Assembly: GCA_016235455.1 (NCBI GenBank)
Contig: JACRKZ010000093.1
Location: forward strand, 1-64,000
Origin: Armatimonadota bacterium
Lineage (GTDB): Bacteria > Armatimonadota > UBA10988
Direction of reading: 5' to 3'
DNA length: 64,000 nucleotides
Of the stretch, positions 17,211 to 29,686 are shown one piece after another. The notes below the pieces were generated by a model that worked only from the letters and a program-made list of their open reading frames with translations, did not search any database and was not told the DNA's origin. The first letter of the stretch is position 1. Every line of letters begins with the position of its first letter. Made by a program: the position numbers and the translations under genes.

Positions 17211-19715
17211 ATGCGCTGTGTGGTGTCGGGCACAAGCTGGGTCAGTCGGACCATCTGGCTGTTGCTTCTGCTGGTCGCGGGCGCGGCGCGGTTGGCGCTG
17301 GCCGCCGGTCCCAGTGCGCCGTTGCGCGTCGTCACCGACGACAACTACCCGCCCTACGTCTTCCGCGGTGGCAGCGGCGAACTCAGGGGCATTCTTGTTG
17401 ATCACTGGCGTCTCTGGACCGCCCGGACAGGGCGGCCGACCAACCTGACCGGGATGGACTGGAATGAGGCCATTCGGCGCTTCGAGGCCGGCGAGTTCGA
17501 CGTGCTGGACACGGTCTTCCGGACCCCGCAGCGTGAGTTGCGCTACGACTTCACGCGTCCCTACGCGCGCATCGATGTGCCGCTGTTCTTCGACCAGAGC
17601 GTGTCGGGGATCAACAGTGCGCAGGACCTGGGCGGCCTGGTGGTGGCGGCCAAGGCGGGCGATGCCGTGCTGGAGACGCTGGCCCGGAGCGGCGTGCACA
17701 ACGTGGTCACGTATCCCTCGTATGAGCGGCTGATCGCCGCCGCGGCGGCGGGTCAGGTGCGTGTGTTCACGGTGGACGGGCCGCCGGCACACTACTTCCT
17801 GACGCGCATGGGCGTCGCCGACCGGTTCCGGGAGTCGCCGCCGCTCTACACCGGCCAGTTCCACCGCGCGGTGCTCAAGGGGCGGGTGGCGCTGTTGCGC
17901 GAGGTGCAGGGAGGATTCGACCGGATCTCACCGGCCGAGTTGCGCGGCATCGACGAGCGGTGGATGGGCTCACCAGTGACCATCGGCGGGCTGTGGCGGC
18001 AGTACCGCTACCCTGTGCTGGCGCTGATCGCCGCCTGGGTGCTGCTGTCGGGCTGGCTCTGGTCGCTGCGGCGCACGGTGGCTCACCGGACGGGCGAGTT
18101 GCGGGCCGAGGTGGTCGAGCGCGCGGCCAAGGAACAGGCGCTGGCCGACAGCCAGGAGCGGCTGGCCACCATCTTCAATACGGTCCACGAGGCCATCTTC
18201 ATCCATGACGTGGAGGGCCGGATATTGGACGTGAACCAAGCCGTGACCGAGCTGTTCGGCGTGTCGCGCGACGAGGCGCTGGCCCTGACCGTGCGCGACT
18301 TCTCGGCCGAGGACAGCCCGCTGCTCGAACTGCGTGAACGCTGGGGGCGAGCGCTCTCGGGCGAGTCGAGCTGGTTCGAGTGGCAGGCCCGTCGGCCGCG
18401 CGACGGCCAGCTGCTGCCGGTCGAGGTGTCGCTGCGCGGCGTGACCTTGGGCGGGCAGGCCCTGGTCCTGGCCAGTGTGCGCGACATTGCGCAGCGCAAA
18501 CGCGCCGAAGCGGAGCGCGACGATCTGGAATCGCAGTTGGCCCAGTCGCAGAAGATGGAAGCCATCGGGCGCCTGGCCGGCGGCGTGGCGCACGACTTCA
18601 ACAACCTGCTCACGGTCATCCTCGGCCATTGCGACGACCTGCTAGAGGACTCCGGCCAGGCCGACACGCGCTGCGAAGAGATCGTCCAGATCCGCACGTC
18701 GGCGCTGCGCGCGGCGGATCTCACGCGCCAGCTCCTGGCCTTCAGCCGGCGCCAGACGCTGCGGCCAGAACCGCTCGACCTGGGGCTGGTGGTGCTCGAT
18801 ATGGAGCGCATGCTGCGCCGACTGATCGGCGAGGATATCGAGTTGGTGACCGAGATCGGCGCCGTGCTACGCAGTGTCACCGCCGACCGCGGCCAGCTCG
18901 AGCGCGTGATCATGAACTTGGCCGTCAACGCCCGGGACGCCATGGAGGCCGGCGGCCGCCTGTCCCTGTCGGTGTCCAACGAGCCGTTGCCGGACGGCCA
19001 GGCCGCGCTGCCGCCGGGCGACTACGTGACCCTGATCGTGGCCGATACCGGACACGGCATGGACGAATCCACGCGCCAACACGTCTTCGAGCCGTTCTTC
19101 ACCACCAAGGAGAAGACCAAGGGCACGGGGCTGGGCCTGTCCACCGTGCTGGGCATCGTCAAGCAATCCGGTGGCGAGATCGTCTGCCACAGCGCGCTGG
19201 GCGCGGGCACGCGCTTCGTCATCTACCTGCCGGCCAACAACACAACAACGACTGCGGCCGTGCCGCGTACGAGCCCTGGATCGGCGGTTGCTGGTCGCGG
19301 CGAGCATGTGCTGCTGGTGGAGGACGACGACGCGGTGCGTCGATTGACCCAGCGGCAACTGGAGCGTCTGGGATTCGCCGTGACCGCCGTGGCCGACGGC
19401 CGCGAGGCGCTGGCGGCGTTCGACGCCTTGCCGCAGGTGCCCGACCTCGTGCTGAGCGACGTCGTCATGCCCGGCATGAACGGCATGGCCCTGCTGCGCG
19501 AGATGGCCTCGCGCCGGCCCGGTTTGCGCGTGCTGCTGATGTCGGGTTACACGGACGATGCCATCGGCCGCAGCGGCGTCCTCGACCCGACGGTGCCGTT
19601 CCTGTCCAAGCCGTTCGGCTCGGCCGAGTTGCTGGCCAAGGTGCGCGCGGCCATCGATGGGGATCCACCACCCCTGGCCGCGAGAGGTCCTGAGAGCAGT
19701 CGCGAGCAGGCCTGA
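17211..19715 (+). CDS. hybrid sensor histidine kinase with periplasmic solute-binding sensor
   Basis: An 834-residue signalling protein. It has a signal sequence (WLLLLLVAGAARLALA), then an SBP_bac_3-like periplasmic sensor (about 40-260; VVTDDNYPPYVFRG, EAGEFDVLDTVFRTPQRE), a membrane helix near 268-286 (YPVLALIAAWVLLSGWLW), a PAS domain (about 316-440), and HisKA with H461 in GGVAHDFNNLLT. HATPase follows (N-box around 568; DTGHGMDESTRQHVFEPFFT). A C-terminal receiver has the phospho-acceptor D750 in VLSDVVMPGMNG. It would sense an amino-acid-like ligand. The ATG at 17211 was preferred because it places the signal peptide at the N-terminus. The output partner is unknown; a stand-alone receiver is encoded 3 kb away. 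Confidence 0.92.
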   Translation: MRCVVSGTSWVSRTIWLLLLLVAGAARLALAAGPSAPLRVVTDDNYPPYVFRGGSGELRGILVDHWRLWTARTGRPTNLTGMDWNEAIRRFEAGEFDVLDTVFRTPQRELRYDFTRPYARIDVPLFFDQSVSGINSAQDLGGLVVAAKAGDAVLETLARSGVHNVVTYPSYERLIAAAAAGQVRVFTVDGPPAHYFLTRMGVADRFRESPPLYTGQFHRAVLKGRVALLREVQGGFDRISPAELRGIDERWMGSPVTIGGLWRQYRYPVLALIAAWVLLSGWLWSLRRTVAHRTGELRAEVVERAAKEQALADSQERLATIFNTVHEAIFIHDVEGRILDVNQAVTELFGVSRDEALALTVRDFSAEDSPLLELRERWGRALSGESSWFEWQARRPRDGQLLPVEVSLRGVTLGGQALVLASVRDIAQRKRAEAERDDLESQLAQSQKMEAIGRLAGGVAHDFNNLLTVILGHCDDLLEDSGQADTRCEEIVQIRTSALRAADLTRQLLAFSRRQTLRPEPLDLGLVVLDMERMLRRLIGEDIELVTEIGAVLRSVTADRGQLERVIMNLAVNARDAMEAGGRLSLSVSNEPLPDGQAALPPGDYVTLIVADTGHGMDESTRQHVFEPFFTTKEKTKGTGLGLSTVLGIVKQSGGEIVCHSALGAGTRFVIYLPANNTTTTAAVPRTSPGSAVAGRGEHVLLVEDDDAVRRLTQRQLERLGFAVTAVADGREALAAFDALPQVPDLVLSDVVMPGMNGMALLREMASRRPGLRVLLMSGYTDDAIGRSGVLDPTVPFLSKPFGSAELLAKVRAAIDGDPPPLAARGPESSREQA

Positions 19716-19720
19716 AGGCA

Positions 19721-19759
19721 AAGGGCGCGGAACCGGTCTGCCGACCCGTCCGCGCCCTT
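19721..19759. terminator. bidirectional terminator-like hairpin
   Basis: A perfect 11-bp inverted repeat (19721-19731 and 19749-19759, arm AAGGGCGCGGA) with a 17-base loop sits between the convergent kinase and Gfo/Idh genes. No clear T-run follows on either strand, so it may end transcripts inefficiently or only protect 3' ends. Confidence 0.6.
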
Positions 19760-19791
19760 CTGAGACACACTGCGCCCTGGTGCGCCGCAGC

Positions 19792-21108
19792 CTACACTTT
19801 GTCGGGCTCGGGCACGGTGAACGCCGCGGGGCTGTCGTGCCGAGCCAGCAGTGCATTGGCCTGCTCGTCGCCGGGGAAGACCATCTTCTTGGGGTCGAAG
19901 GTCAACGTGCGGCCACAGCGATAGGCGATGTTGGCCAGCGCGCAGAGCTGCGCCGACAGCACGCCCTCGCTCACCGGGCAGTTCAGGTCCTCGGACTTGC
20001 GTGAGCGCACGCAGTCGATGAAGTTCTGGAAGTTGTCGCCGCCGGCGCCGCCCACCGCGGGCAGCTTCTTGTCCTTGGGCCGGTCGATCACCCCGGTCTC
20101 TGTGCGCAGTGTGTAGTTGTCGCCACTGCTCATGTAGCCGGCCGTGCCGTAGACCAGGTTGCCGATGCTGACCTTGGCCTCTTGATGCGTTGGCAGGCCG
20201 CGCACCTCGAACTGCAGTTCCACGCCATCGGGGTAGCCGAACGTGGCGAACTGCGTGTTGGGCGTCTCGCCGTCGTCGGTGTAGCCGTACCGCCCGCCAG
20301 CCGAGGACACGGTGGTCGGCGCGCCGCGGTTGAGGAACCAGCGGGCCTGGTCCATCTGGTGGACGCCCTGGTTGCCGATATCGCCGTTGCCGTACTCGAA
20401 GAACCAGTGCCAGTTGTAGTGTACGTAGCGCTCCGAGAAGGCGCGGTGCTTGGCTGGCCCCTGCCAGACGTCCCAGTCGAGCCAGTCGGGCACGGCCGAG
20501 TCGGGCTTGATGCCAAGCGACTTGCGCGGCTTGAAGCACAGGCCGCGGCTCAGGTAGACCTGACCCAGGTCACCGTCCCACACCCGGCCAACCGCCGTGC
20601 GCGCGCCACCGTTGGCGCGGGTGTGGTCGTGGCCGATCTGCACGATGCGCTTGTACTTCTGCACCGCGGCGATAAACGATTGCCCTTCGGCCACGCCCCA
20701 ACACGCCGGCTTCTCCACGTAGGCATCCTTGCCCGCCTGGCAGGCCCAAATGCCCGCCAGCGCGTGCCAGTGGTTGGGCGTGGCGGTGAAGATGCAGTCG
20801 ATCTCTTTATCCTCGAACAGGCGGCGCAGGTCCTGGTAGGTCTTGGGCCGACGACCGGTCTTCTTCTCGAGCGCCGCCGCGCCGCGCTCGAGCACGCGCT
20901 TGTCGACATCGCACAGCGCCACCACGACGACGTCTTTCATCTTCAGGCAGGCGTCGATATGCGCCTGGCCACGGCCATTGAAGCCGATGACGGCGGCACG
21001 GACGGTGTTGGCCTGCGCCGTGGACGACGGCGCGGCGCTGAGAATGGTCAAGCCGGCGGCGGCCAGGCCACTCGAGCGCAGGAAGTCACGACGATCCAGA
21101 GTGCTCAT
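19792..21108 (-). CDS. Tat-exported Gfo/Idh/MocA family oxidoreductase
   Basis: A 438-residue NAD(P)-dependent dehydrogenase of the Gfo/Idh/MocA family. The N-terminus MSTLDRRDFLRSSGLAAAG is a twin-arginine signal. A Rossmann domain follows (AAVIGFNGRGQAHIDACL), with the conserved EKP motif in VEKPACWG holding the usual catalytic Lys, then the C-terminal alpha/beta domain. Such exported members are common in glycan-degrading Planctomycetes-like bacteria and act on sugars in the periplasm. The start was set by the Tat signal and a GGGAG site. It is the last gene of a minus-strand operon, 11 bases after a paralogue. Confidence 0.92.
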   Translation of the reverse strand: MSTLDRRDFLRSSGLAAAGLTILSAAPSSTAQANTVRAAVIGFNGRGQAHIDACLKMKDVVVVALCDVDKRVLERGAAALEKKTGRRPKTYQDLRRLFEDKEIDCIFTATPNHWHALAGIWACQAGKDAYVEKPACWGVAEGQSFIAAVQKYKRIVQIGHDHTRANGGARTAVGRVWDGDLGQVYLSRGLCFKPRKSLGIKPDSAVPDWLDWDVWQGPAKHRAFSERYVHYNWHWFFEYGNGDIGNQGVHQMDQARWFLNRGAPTTVSSAGGRYGYTDDGETPNTQFATFGYPDGVELQFEVRGLPTHQEAKVSIGNLVYGTAGYMSSGDNYTLRTETGVIDRPKDKKLPAVGGAGGDNFQNFIDCVRSRKSEDLNCPVSEGVLSAQLCALANIAYRCGRTLTFDPKKMVFPGDEQANALLARHDSPAAFTVPEPDKV

Positions 21109-21119
21109 GGCAGGCTCCC

Positions 21120-22388
21120 TCAGGCAGGCAGGCTGTAGCCGGCGGCATACGACGGTCGGGCCAGCAGTTTGTCGGCGTCCGGCGCGTCCACGAAGCGGCC
21201 CGCGGCCGGGTCGAAACGCAAGGCCCGGCCGAGTTTCAGGCTGATGCCGGCCAGCGCAATGTACTGCGCGGTGCGCACACCCGCCAGCAGCGGGCAGTTC
21301 ACGTCGGCCGGCGCGTTGGCGCGCACGGCCGCAGCGAAGTTGGCGACCACGTCGCTGCCGCCCGCGCCGGGCAGCTTGACCTGGGGCAGGCCTTCGGGCG
21401 CCTTGCCTTTGCCATCGTAGTCCAGGTGCGGCTCGAAGCCGTCGGCCTCGGTCAGCCAGCCGGTGGCGCCGTAGGCCATCGCGCCCACGCGCAGGCCGAC
21501 CTCGTCCGGGCTGGGCAGCCCACGCACCTCGACAGCCAACGACCGCTTGTCGGCCAGGGTGAAGACCGCGTGTTGCACGTTGGGCGTGTCGCCCGGCACA
21601 TCCTTGCCGAAGCGGCCGCCCGAGCTGTGCACGGCGATGGGCAGATCGGCGCCGCCGAGCAGCCAACGGGCGCTGTCGAGCGGGTCGAGCGCGCCGTCGC
21701 CCAGTTCGCCGTGCCCAAGCGCGCCGTAATGAGTCCAGCCACCGCTCAGCAGGCCGATGTTGAAGGCCAGCTTGCCCACGGGCCCTTGCCACTGGGGCCA
21801 GTGCAAAGTCTTGGGTGGGGCCGCGTCGCGGGTCGCCACCGTCGGCACATACGGCCGGTAGCAGATGGCGCGGGCGGTATGCACGGCGCCGACCACACGG
21901 CTCTGGGCGCGCACCACGCCGCCGCGCACGGCCGCCGCGGTGCGGTTGTCGTGGCCAACGGCCACGATGCGGCCCGAGGCTTTGGCCGCTTCCAGCAGGC
22001 GTTCGCCCTCGGCGAAGGACCAACACACCGGCGGCTCGACCAGCACGTCCTTGCCCGCGCGCAGGGCCATCAGCGTGGCCAGCGCGGTCCAGTGGGTGGG
22101 GACGGCAATGATCACGGCCTTGACGGTCGGATCAGCCAGGAGTCGGTGCAGGTCAGCCTGCGGCTTGATGCCGGCGGGTGCCGTGGCCCAGGTCGTCTCG
22201 TCGACGTCGCAGGCAGCCACGAGTCGGGCATCGGCACAGGCTGCGAGTTGGGCCAGGCGCTGCAGGCCGCGGCGACCCAGGCCAACCAGACCGACACCCA
22301 GCGGCGCCGCCTGGGCCCGAGCCGCGGCGGTGGCGGCGGCCAGCACGGCCGCCTGTCCCGCGCCGCGCAGGGTAAGCGAATCACTCAT
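21120..22388 (-). CDS. divergent Gfo/Idh/MocA paralogue with altered EKP motif
   Basis: A 422-residue paralogue of the downstream gene. The same layout is visible: a weak N-terminal export-like region (MSDSLTLRGAGQAAVLAAAT, no twin arginine), a Rossmann motif (GLVGLGRRGLQRL), and matching C-terminal blocks such as NCPLLAGVRTAQYIALAGIS. The catalytic EKP motif reads VEPPVCWS, so the Lys is replaced by Pro. It may bind a cofactor and partner the active copy, or carry out different chemistry. The start follows a GAGGAA site, 53 bases after the response-regulator gene. Confidence 0.88.
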   Translation of the reverse strand: MSDSLTLRGAGQAAVLAAATAAARAQAAPLGVGLVGLGRRGLQRLAQLAACADARLVAACDVDETTWATAPAGIKPQADLHRLLADPTVKAVIIAVPTHWTALATLMALRAGKDVLVEPPVCWSFAEGERLLEAAKASGRIVAVGHDNRTAAAVRGGVVRAQSRVVGAVHTARAICYRPYVPTVATRDAAPPKTLHWPQWQGPVGKLAFNIGLLSGGWTHYGALGHGELGDGALDPLDSARWLLGGADLPIAVHSSGGRFGKDVPGDTPNVQHAVFTLADKRSLAVEVRGLPSPDEVGLRVGAMAYGATGWLTEADGFEPHLDYDGKGKAPEGLPQVKLPGAGGSDVVANFAAAVRANAPADVNCPLLAGVRTAQYIALAGISLKLGRALRFDPAAGRFVDAPDADKLLARPSYAAGYSLPA

Positions 22389-22441
22389 GGGGCTTCCTCA
22401 CTGGCCTGGAGGTTGGCCGGTGACGCCCCGAATCCTTCTGG

Positions 22442-22825
22442 TCAGGCCAGTTCGTCGGACAGCAGGCGGCCTACGAGCTCGATCAGGTGCTGCGGCTCAT
22501 AGGGCTTGGTAAGGTAGATGTCCGCGCCGCGGATGAGCCCCTCGCGTTCGTCGCTGTCCTGACCAAGCGCGGTCAGCATGATCACGGGCGTGTCGCGGAG
22601 TTCCGGGTCCTCACGAATGCAGGTCAGCACGTCCCACCCGCTCAGCTCGGGCATCATGACATCCAGGACCACCAGATCGGGCCGGTGGGCCTCGATGGCT
22701 TCGATGGCTTCGCGTCCGTCATACGCCTCGATGACCTCATAGCCGGCGTATTCGAGATTGTGCCGGATGGCCAGCACAATCAGCTTCTCGTCATCGACGG
22801 CCAGCACTCGTTTTTTGCCCGCCAT
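22442..22825 (-). CDS. single-domain response regulator (receiver only)
   Basis: A 127-residue CheY-like receiver with no output domain. Acidic pair DDE, phospho-acceptor Asp in LVVLDVMMPELSG, Thr in VIMLTALG and Lys in YLTKPYEP are all present. It probably works as a phosphorelay intermediate or by protein contact, and the hybrid kinase at 17.2-19.7 kb is a nearby candidate donor. The start at 22825 was chosen because a promoter -10 at 22846-22851 puts the transcript start near 22839 and a GGATGGGG ribosome site then precedes this ATG. An ATG at 22834 would be almost leaderless. Confidence 0.93.
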   Translation of the reverse strand: MAGKKRVLAVDDEKLIVLAIRHNLEYAGYEVIEAYDGREAIEAIEAHRPDLVVLDVMMPELSGWDVLTCIREDPELRDTPVIMLTALGQDSDEREGLIRGADIYLTKPYEPQHLIELVGRLLSDELA

Positions 22826-22845
22826 GCGCCCCATCCTACGCGTTC

Positions 22846-22874
22846 ATGCTACCACACCACCACCGCCGACGCAA
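22846..22874 (-). promoter_or_regulatory. promoter for the response regulator-Gfo/Idh operon
   Basis: Minus-strand TTGCGT (22874-22869), a 17-base spacer and TAGCAT (22851-22846). The spacing and the short leader to the receiver gene support it. Confidence 0.6.
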
Positions 22875-22992
22875 CGCGACACTCTCCCGGCCCGTGCGGC
22901 GCGGCGCCGTGCGCCACGCGGTGCGACCGGACGCGGTTAGCCCTCAACCACCGCGCTCGTGCACCGCGCTCGCGTGCGCCGCGAGCGCGCGA

Positions 22993-23021
22993 TTGCCACG
23001 GCGCTGAGCCTCCGCTACAAT
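22993..23021 (+). promoter_or_regulatory. dapF promoter
   Basis: TTGCCA (22993-22998), a 17-base spacer and TACAAT (23016-23021), a near-consensus housekeeping promoter. The predicted start lies about 30 bases before the dapF GTG, leaving room for the AAAGAGG ribosome site. Confidence 0.75.
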
Positions 23022-23056
23022 CGTGCCTGCAACCAGGTGGTGGAAAGAGGCAAGGC

Positions 23057-23896
23057 GTGGACTTCGTCAAGCTGCACGGGCTAGGCAACGACTTCCTGAT
23101 GATCGACGCGAGGGATAAGGCCGGCGTCGACTGGGCGGCCCTGGCGCGCTCGGCTTGCCACCGGAACTTCGGTGTTGGCGGTGATGGCTTGCTGCTCCTC
23201 CTGCCCAGCACGACATGCGACTGGCGGTTGCGCATCATCAACAGTGACGGCTCCGAAGCCGAGATGTGCGGCAACGGCATCCGCTGCTTCGCCAAGTGGC
23301 TGCGCGACCGAGGACTGGAGACGCGTGACACCTTCACCGTGGAAACCCTGGCTGGCATCATCACGCCCACCATCGTCGACTACGACGGCGGCGCCACCGC
23401 GCTGGTCGCCGTCGACATGGGTGAGCCACGCCTCGCGCCAGATCAGATACCGTTCGCCGCGGACCCAGGCACCGAGCAGGTGGTCGGCGCGCTGCTGCAG
23501 GTGGACGAGGAGCCGTTTCTGATCACTTGCGTCTCCATGGGCAATCCGCACTGCGTGCTGTTCGTCGACGACCTGGACCAAGTCTCGGTGGAATCCTGGG
23601 GGCCGCAGATCGAACGGCACCCACGCTTCCCGCAGAAGACCAACGTCGAGTTCGTGCAGGTGCACAACCGCCAGGAGATGACCATGCGCGTGTGGGAACG
23701 CGGCGCGGGCCGGACTCTGGCCTGCGGCACGGGCGCGTGTGCCTCGCTGGTCGCGGCCGTGCTCACGGACCGCGCCGATCGCGAGGCTGTGGTGCACCTC
23801 GACGGCGGCGATTTGCGCATTGCCTGGCCGCTGGCCGACAACCGCATCGTGATGACGGGCCCGGCCACCACCGCCTTCTGGGGCTCGCTGGCCTGA
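23057..23896 (+). CDS. dapF: diaminopimelate epimerase
   Basis: A 279-residue enzyme that converts LL- to meso-diaminopimelate for lysine and peptidoglycan. The family blocks are intact: FVKLHGLGNDF at the start, SEAEMCGNGIRCFAKW with catalytic C71, and GRTLACGTGACAS with catalytic C223. The GTG at 23057 was chosen because the conserved N-terminus begins there and an AAAGAGG site and promoter precede it. It is a single gene, convergent with the DUF951 gene. Its presence implies a meso-DAP cell wall. Confidence 0.96.
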   Translation: MDFVKLHGLGNDFLMIDARDKAGVDWAALARSACHRNFGVGGDGLLLLLPSTTCDWRLRIINSDGSEAEMCGNGIRCFAKWLRDRGLETRDTFTVETLAGIITPTIVDYDGGATALVAVDMGEPRLAPDQIPFAADPGTEQVVGALLQVDEEPFLITCVSMGNPHCVLFVDDLDQVSVESWGPQIERHPRFPQKTNVEFVQVHNRQEMTMRVWERGAGRTLACGTGACASLVAAVLTDRADREAVVHLDGGDLRIAWPLADNRIVMTGPATTAFWGSLA

Positions 23897-23907
23897 CCAG
23901 GACCACC

Positions 23908-23934
23908 GGCTCGGGTCGCGCACGTGTCCGAGCC
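23908..23934. terminator. terminator-like hairpin between convergent genes
   Basis: A 7-bp stem GGCTCGG/CCGAGCC (23908-23914 and 23928-23934) lies between the dapF stop and the DUF951 stop. There is no clear T-run. Confidence 0.45.
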
Positions 23935-23942
23935 ACAACCCA

Positions 23943-24167
23943 CTACGACTCACCCTCCTCCTTGGCCCCCCGCGGGCCGCGCGCGATGAACCGCTTGAGC
24001 CGCCGTTCCAGCTGCGCGCGCGGCAGCCACACCTGATGGCCGCAACCAGCGCACTCTATCTTGAAGTCCGCGCCGCTGCGCATGACCAGCCAGTGGTTGG
24101 CGCCACAGGGATGGGCCTTGCGCAACTCCAACTCGTCGCCAACGTAGATGGGCAGGATGTCAGCCAC
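23943..24167 (-). CDS. DUF951 family small protein
   Basis: A 74-residue protein with the DUF951 pattern: KAHPCGANHWLVMRSGADFK, then ECAGCGHQVWLPRAQLERRL. The paired cysteines (one in HPCG, two in CAGC) suggest a zinc ribbon. The function is unknown. In other bacteria the gene lies among housekeeping genes. It starts with GTG at 24167 after a GGAGG site 8 bases upstream. It is transcribed divergently from the rRNA operon. Confidence 0.88.
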   Translation of the reverse strand: MADILPIYVGDELELRKAHPCGANHWLVMRSGADFKIECAGCGHQVWLPRAQLERRLKRFIARGPRGAKEEGES

Positions 24168-24254
24168 CAGGCTCGCCTCCGGATCTCAAATCTCGGCAAG
24201 CCGCTCTGTGAGCGGTGTAGCGCATACATTCCGGGAGTATTACGGGAAAGTCGC

Positions 24255-24283
24255 TTGACAGTTAGCGACGCTCTGCCTATACT
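24255..24283 (+). promoter_or_regulatory. rRNA operon promoter P1
   Basis: Consensus TTGACA (24255-24260), a 17-base spacer and TATACT (24278-24283), followed by a GC-rich stretch at the expected start site. It lies about 240 bases before the 16S gene. Confidence 0.85.
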
Positions 24284-24417
24284 CCGGACCTGTCGCCGGT
24301 GAGGCCGGAGACGGGGGGCGAAGCGAAGCCGCGAGGCGGAGCGAGCCCAGCACCTAGATACCAGAGATCCTGGGAGCAGCGCAAGGGCGGCGAGAGCGGC
24401 CGGAGCTGAAGAAGGGG

Positions 24418-24446
24418 TTGACAGAGAAGACCAACTCAGGTAGACT
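24418..24446 (+). promoter_or_regulatory. rRNA operon promoter P2
   Basis: A second consensus -35 TTGACA (24418-24423), a 17-base spacer and TAGACT (24441-24446), about 80 bases before mature 16S. Tandem promoters of this kind are usual for rRNA operons. The rest of 24168-24525 is untranslated leader; I see no gene in it. Confidence 0.8.
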
Positions 24447-24490
24447 GAGAAATTGGTCGTCCGCGATACGGGCGATGAACCGGAAGCGGC

Positions 24491-24516
24491 GGTACCTTGA
24501 AAACTGAATAGCGTAC
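24491..24516 (+). other. 5' arm of the 16S RNase III processing stem
   Basis: The 26 bases just before 16S are complementary to 26122-26147 just after it, with a single G-U pair. Together they form the long helix that loops out 16S for RNase III cleavage. Confidence 0.85.
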
Positions 24517-24525
24517 ATTCCACGA

Positions 24526-26063
<1,538 letters not shown>

Positions 26064-26121
26064 GGGACACCTGGTACCAGATGAGAGTCTGGCATCAATC
26101 CCAGGTCGAGCGGTTGACAAA

Positions 26122-26147
26122 GTACGCTATTCAGTTTTCAGGGTACC
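26122..26147 (+). other. 3' arm of the 16S RNase III processing stem
   Basis: Pairs with 24491-24516 over 26 positions with one G-U pair. It lies in the 16S-tRNA spacer. Confidence 0.85.
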
Positions 26148-26175
26148 CCTCGGTAGCCAGGCGGCTTTGCCCGAT

Positions 26176-26249
26176 GGGCTAGTAGCTCAGATGGTTAGAG
26201 CGTCCGGCTGATAACCGGGAGGTCGGTGGTTCGAATCCACCCTGGCCCA
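26176..26249 (+). tRNA. tRNA-Ile (GAT)
   Basis: A 74-base cloverleaf: acceptor GGGCTAG/CTGGCCC with a G-T pair, D-arm GCTC..GAGC, anticodon loop CTGATAA giving GAT, and T-arm GGTGG-TTCGAAT-CCACC. The discriminator is A and no CCA is encoded. It sits in the usual 16S-23S spacer position. Confidence 0.96.
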
Positions 26250-26259
26250 TGAGAGTGTC

Positions 26260-26332
26260 GGGGATGTAGCTCAGCTGGGAGAGCAGCTGCTTTGCACGCA
26301 GCAGGTCACCGGTTCGAGCCCGGTCATCTCCA
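26260..26332 (+). tRNA. tRNA-Ala (TGC)
   Basis: A 73-base cloverleaf: acceptor GGGGATG/CATCTCC, anticodon loop TTTGCAC giving TGC, T-arm ACCGG-TTCGAGC-CCGGT, discriminator A, and no encoded CCA. It lies 10 bases after tRNA-Ile in the same spacer. Confidence 0.96.
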
Positions 26333-26497
26333 ATGATCCGGTCCAGGCAACTGGGCGGGGCCAACAACCAGATTGAGGCAGGAAGTCCGGCACAGCCGGG
26401 CGGAGGGCCCCATAGCCCGCTTGGCGGGCGATGTACCTAGACAACTGAATATGGATAGCGCAAGCTGTAGCCGTGATACCGAGTTTATACAGCCCCT

Positions 26498-26514
26498 GAC
26501 CTTTGGTTCAGGGG
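26498..26514 (+). other. 5' arm of the 23S processing stem
   Basis: The bases before 23S (TGACCTTTGGTTCAGG region) pair with 29441-29459 after it, with one G-U pair, forming the helix processed around 23S. Confidence 0.75.
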
Positions 26515-29440
<2,926 letters not shown>

Positions 29441-29473
29441 TCCCCTGAACCAAGGGTCACAGGCCTACAGCAG

Positions 29474-29516
29474 CGTCACCGCAAGCGGTGACGTCAGGCT
29501 CCGCTTCCGCGGAGCC
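29474..29516 (+). promoter_or_regulatory. two adjacent hairpins in the 23S-5S spacer
   Basis: Two strong stem-loops in a row: CGTCACCG/CGGTGACG (29474-29493) and GGCTCCGC-TTCC-GCGGAGCC (29497-29516). They are probably processing or transcript-shaping elements between 23S and 5S. Confidence 0.6.
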
Positions 29517-29568
29517 GACCCGCGCGCTATCCAAACACCGCCAGGCTGAGCCTGGTGTGTGCCAAGTT

Positions 29569-29686
29569 TCCGGGTGGCCATAGCGGAGGGGTCACACCTC
29601 TTCCCATTCCGAACAGAGCCGTTAAGCCCTCCTGCGCCGATGGTACTGCACGGGCGACTGTGTGGGAGAGTAGGTCGCTGCCCGGT
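29569..29686 (+). rRNA. rrf: 5S ribosomal RNA
   Basis: About 118 bases. The conserved core CCCATTCCGAACAGAGCCGTTAAG is present, and the ends pair (CCGGG with CCCGG). It completes the 16S-Ile-Ala-23S-5S operon. I see no clear rho-independent terminator directly after it. Confidence 0.95.
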
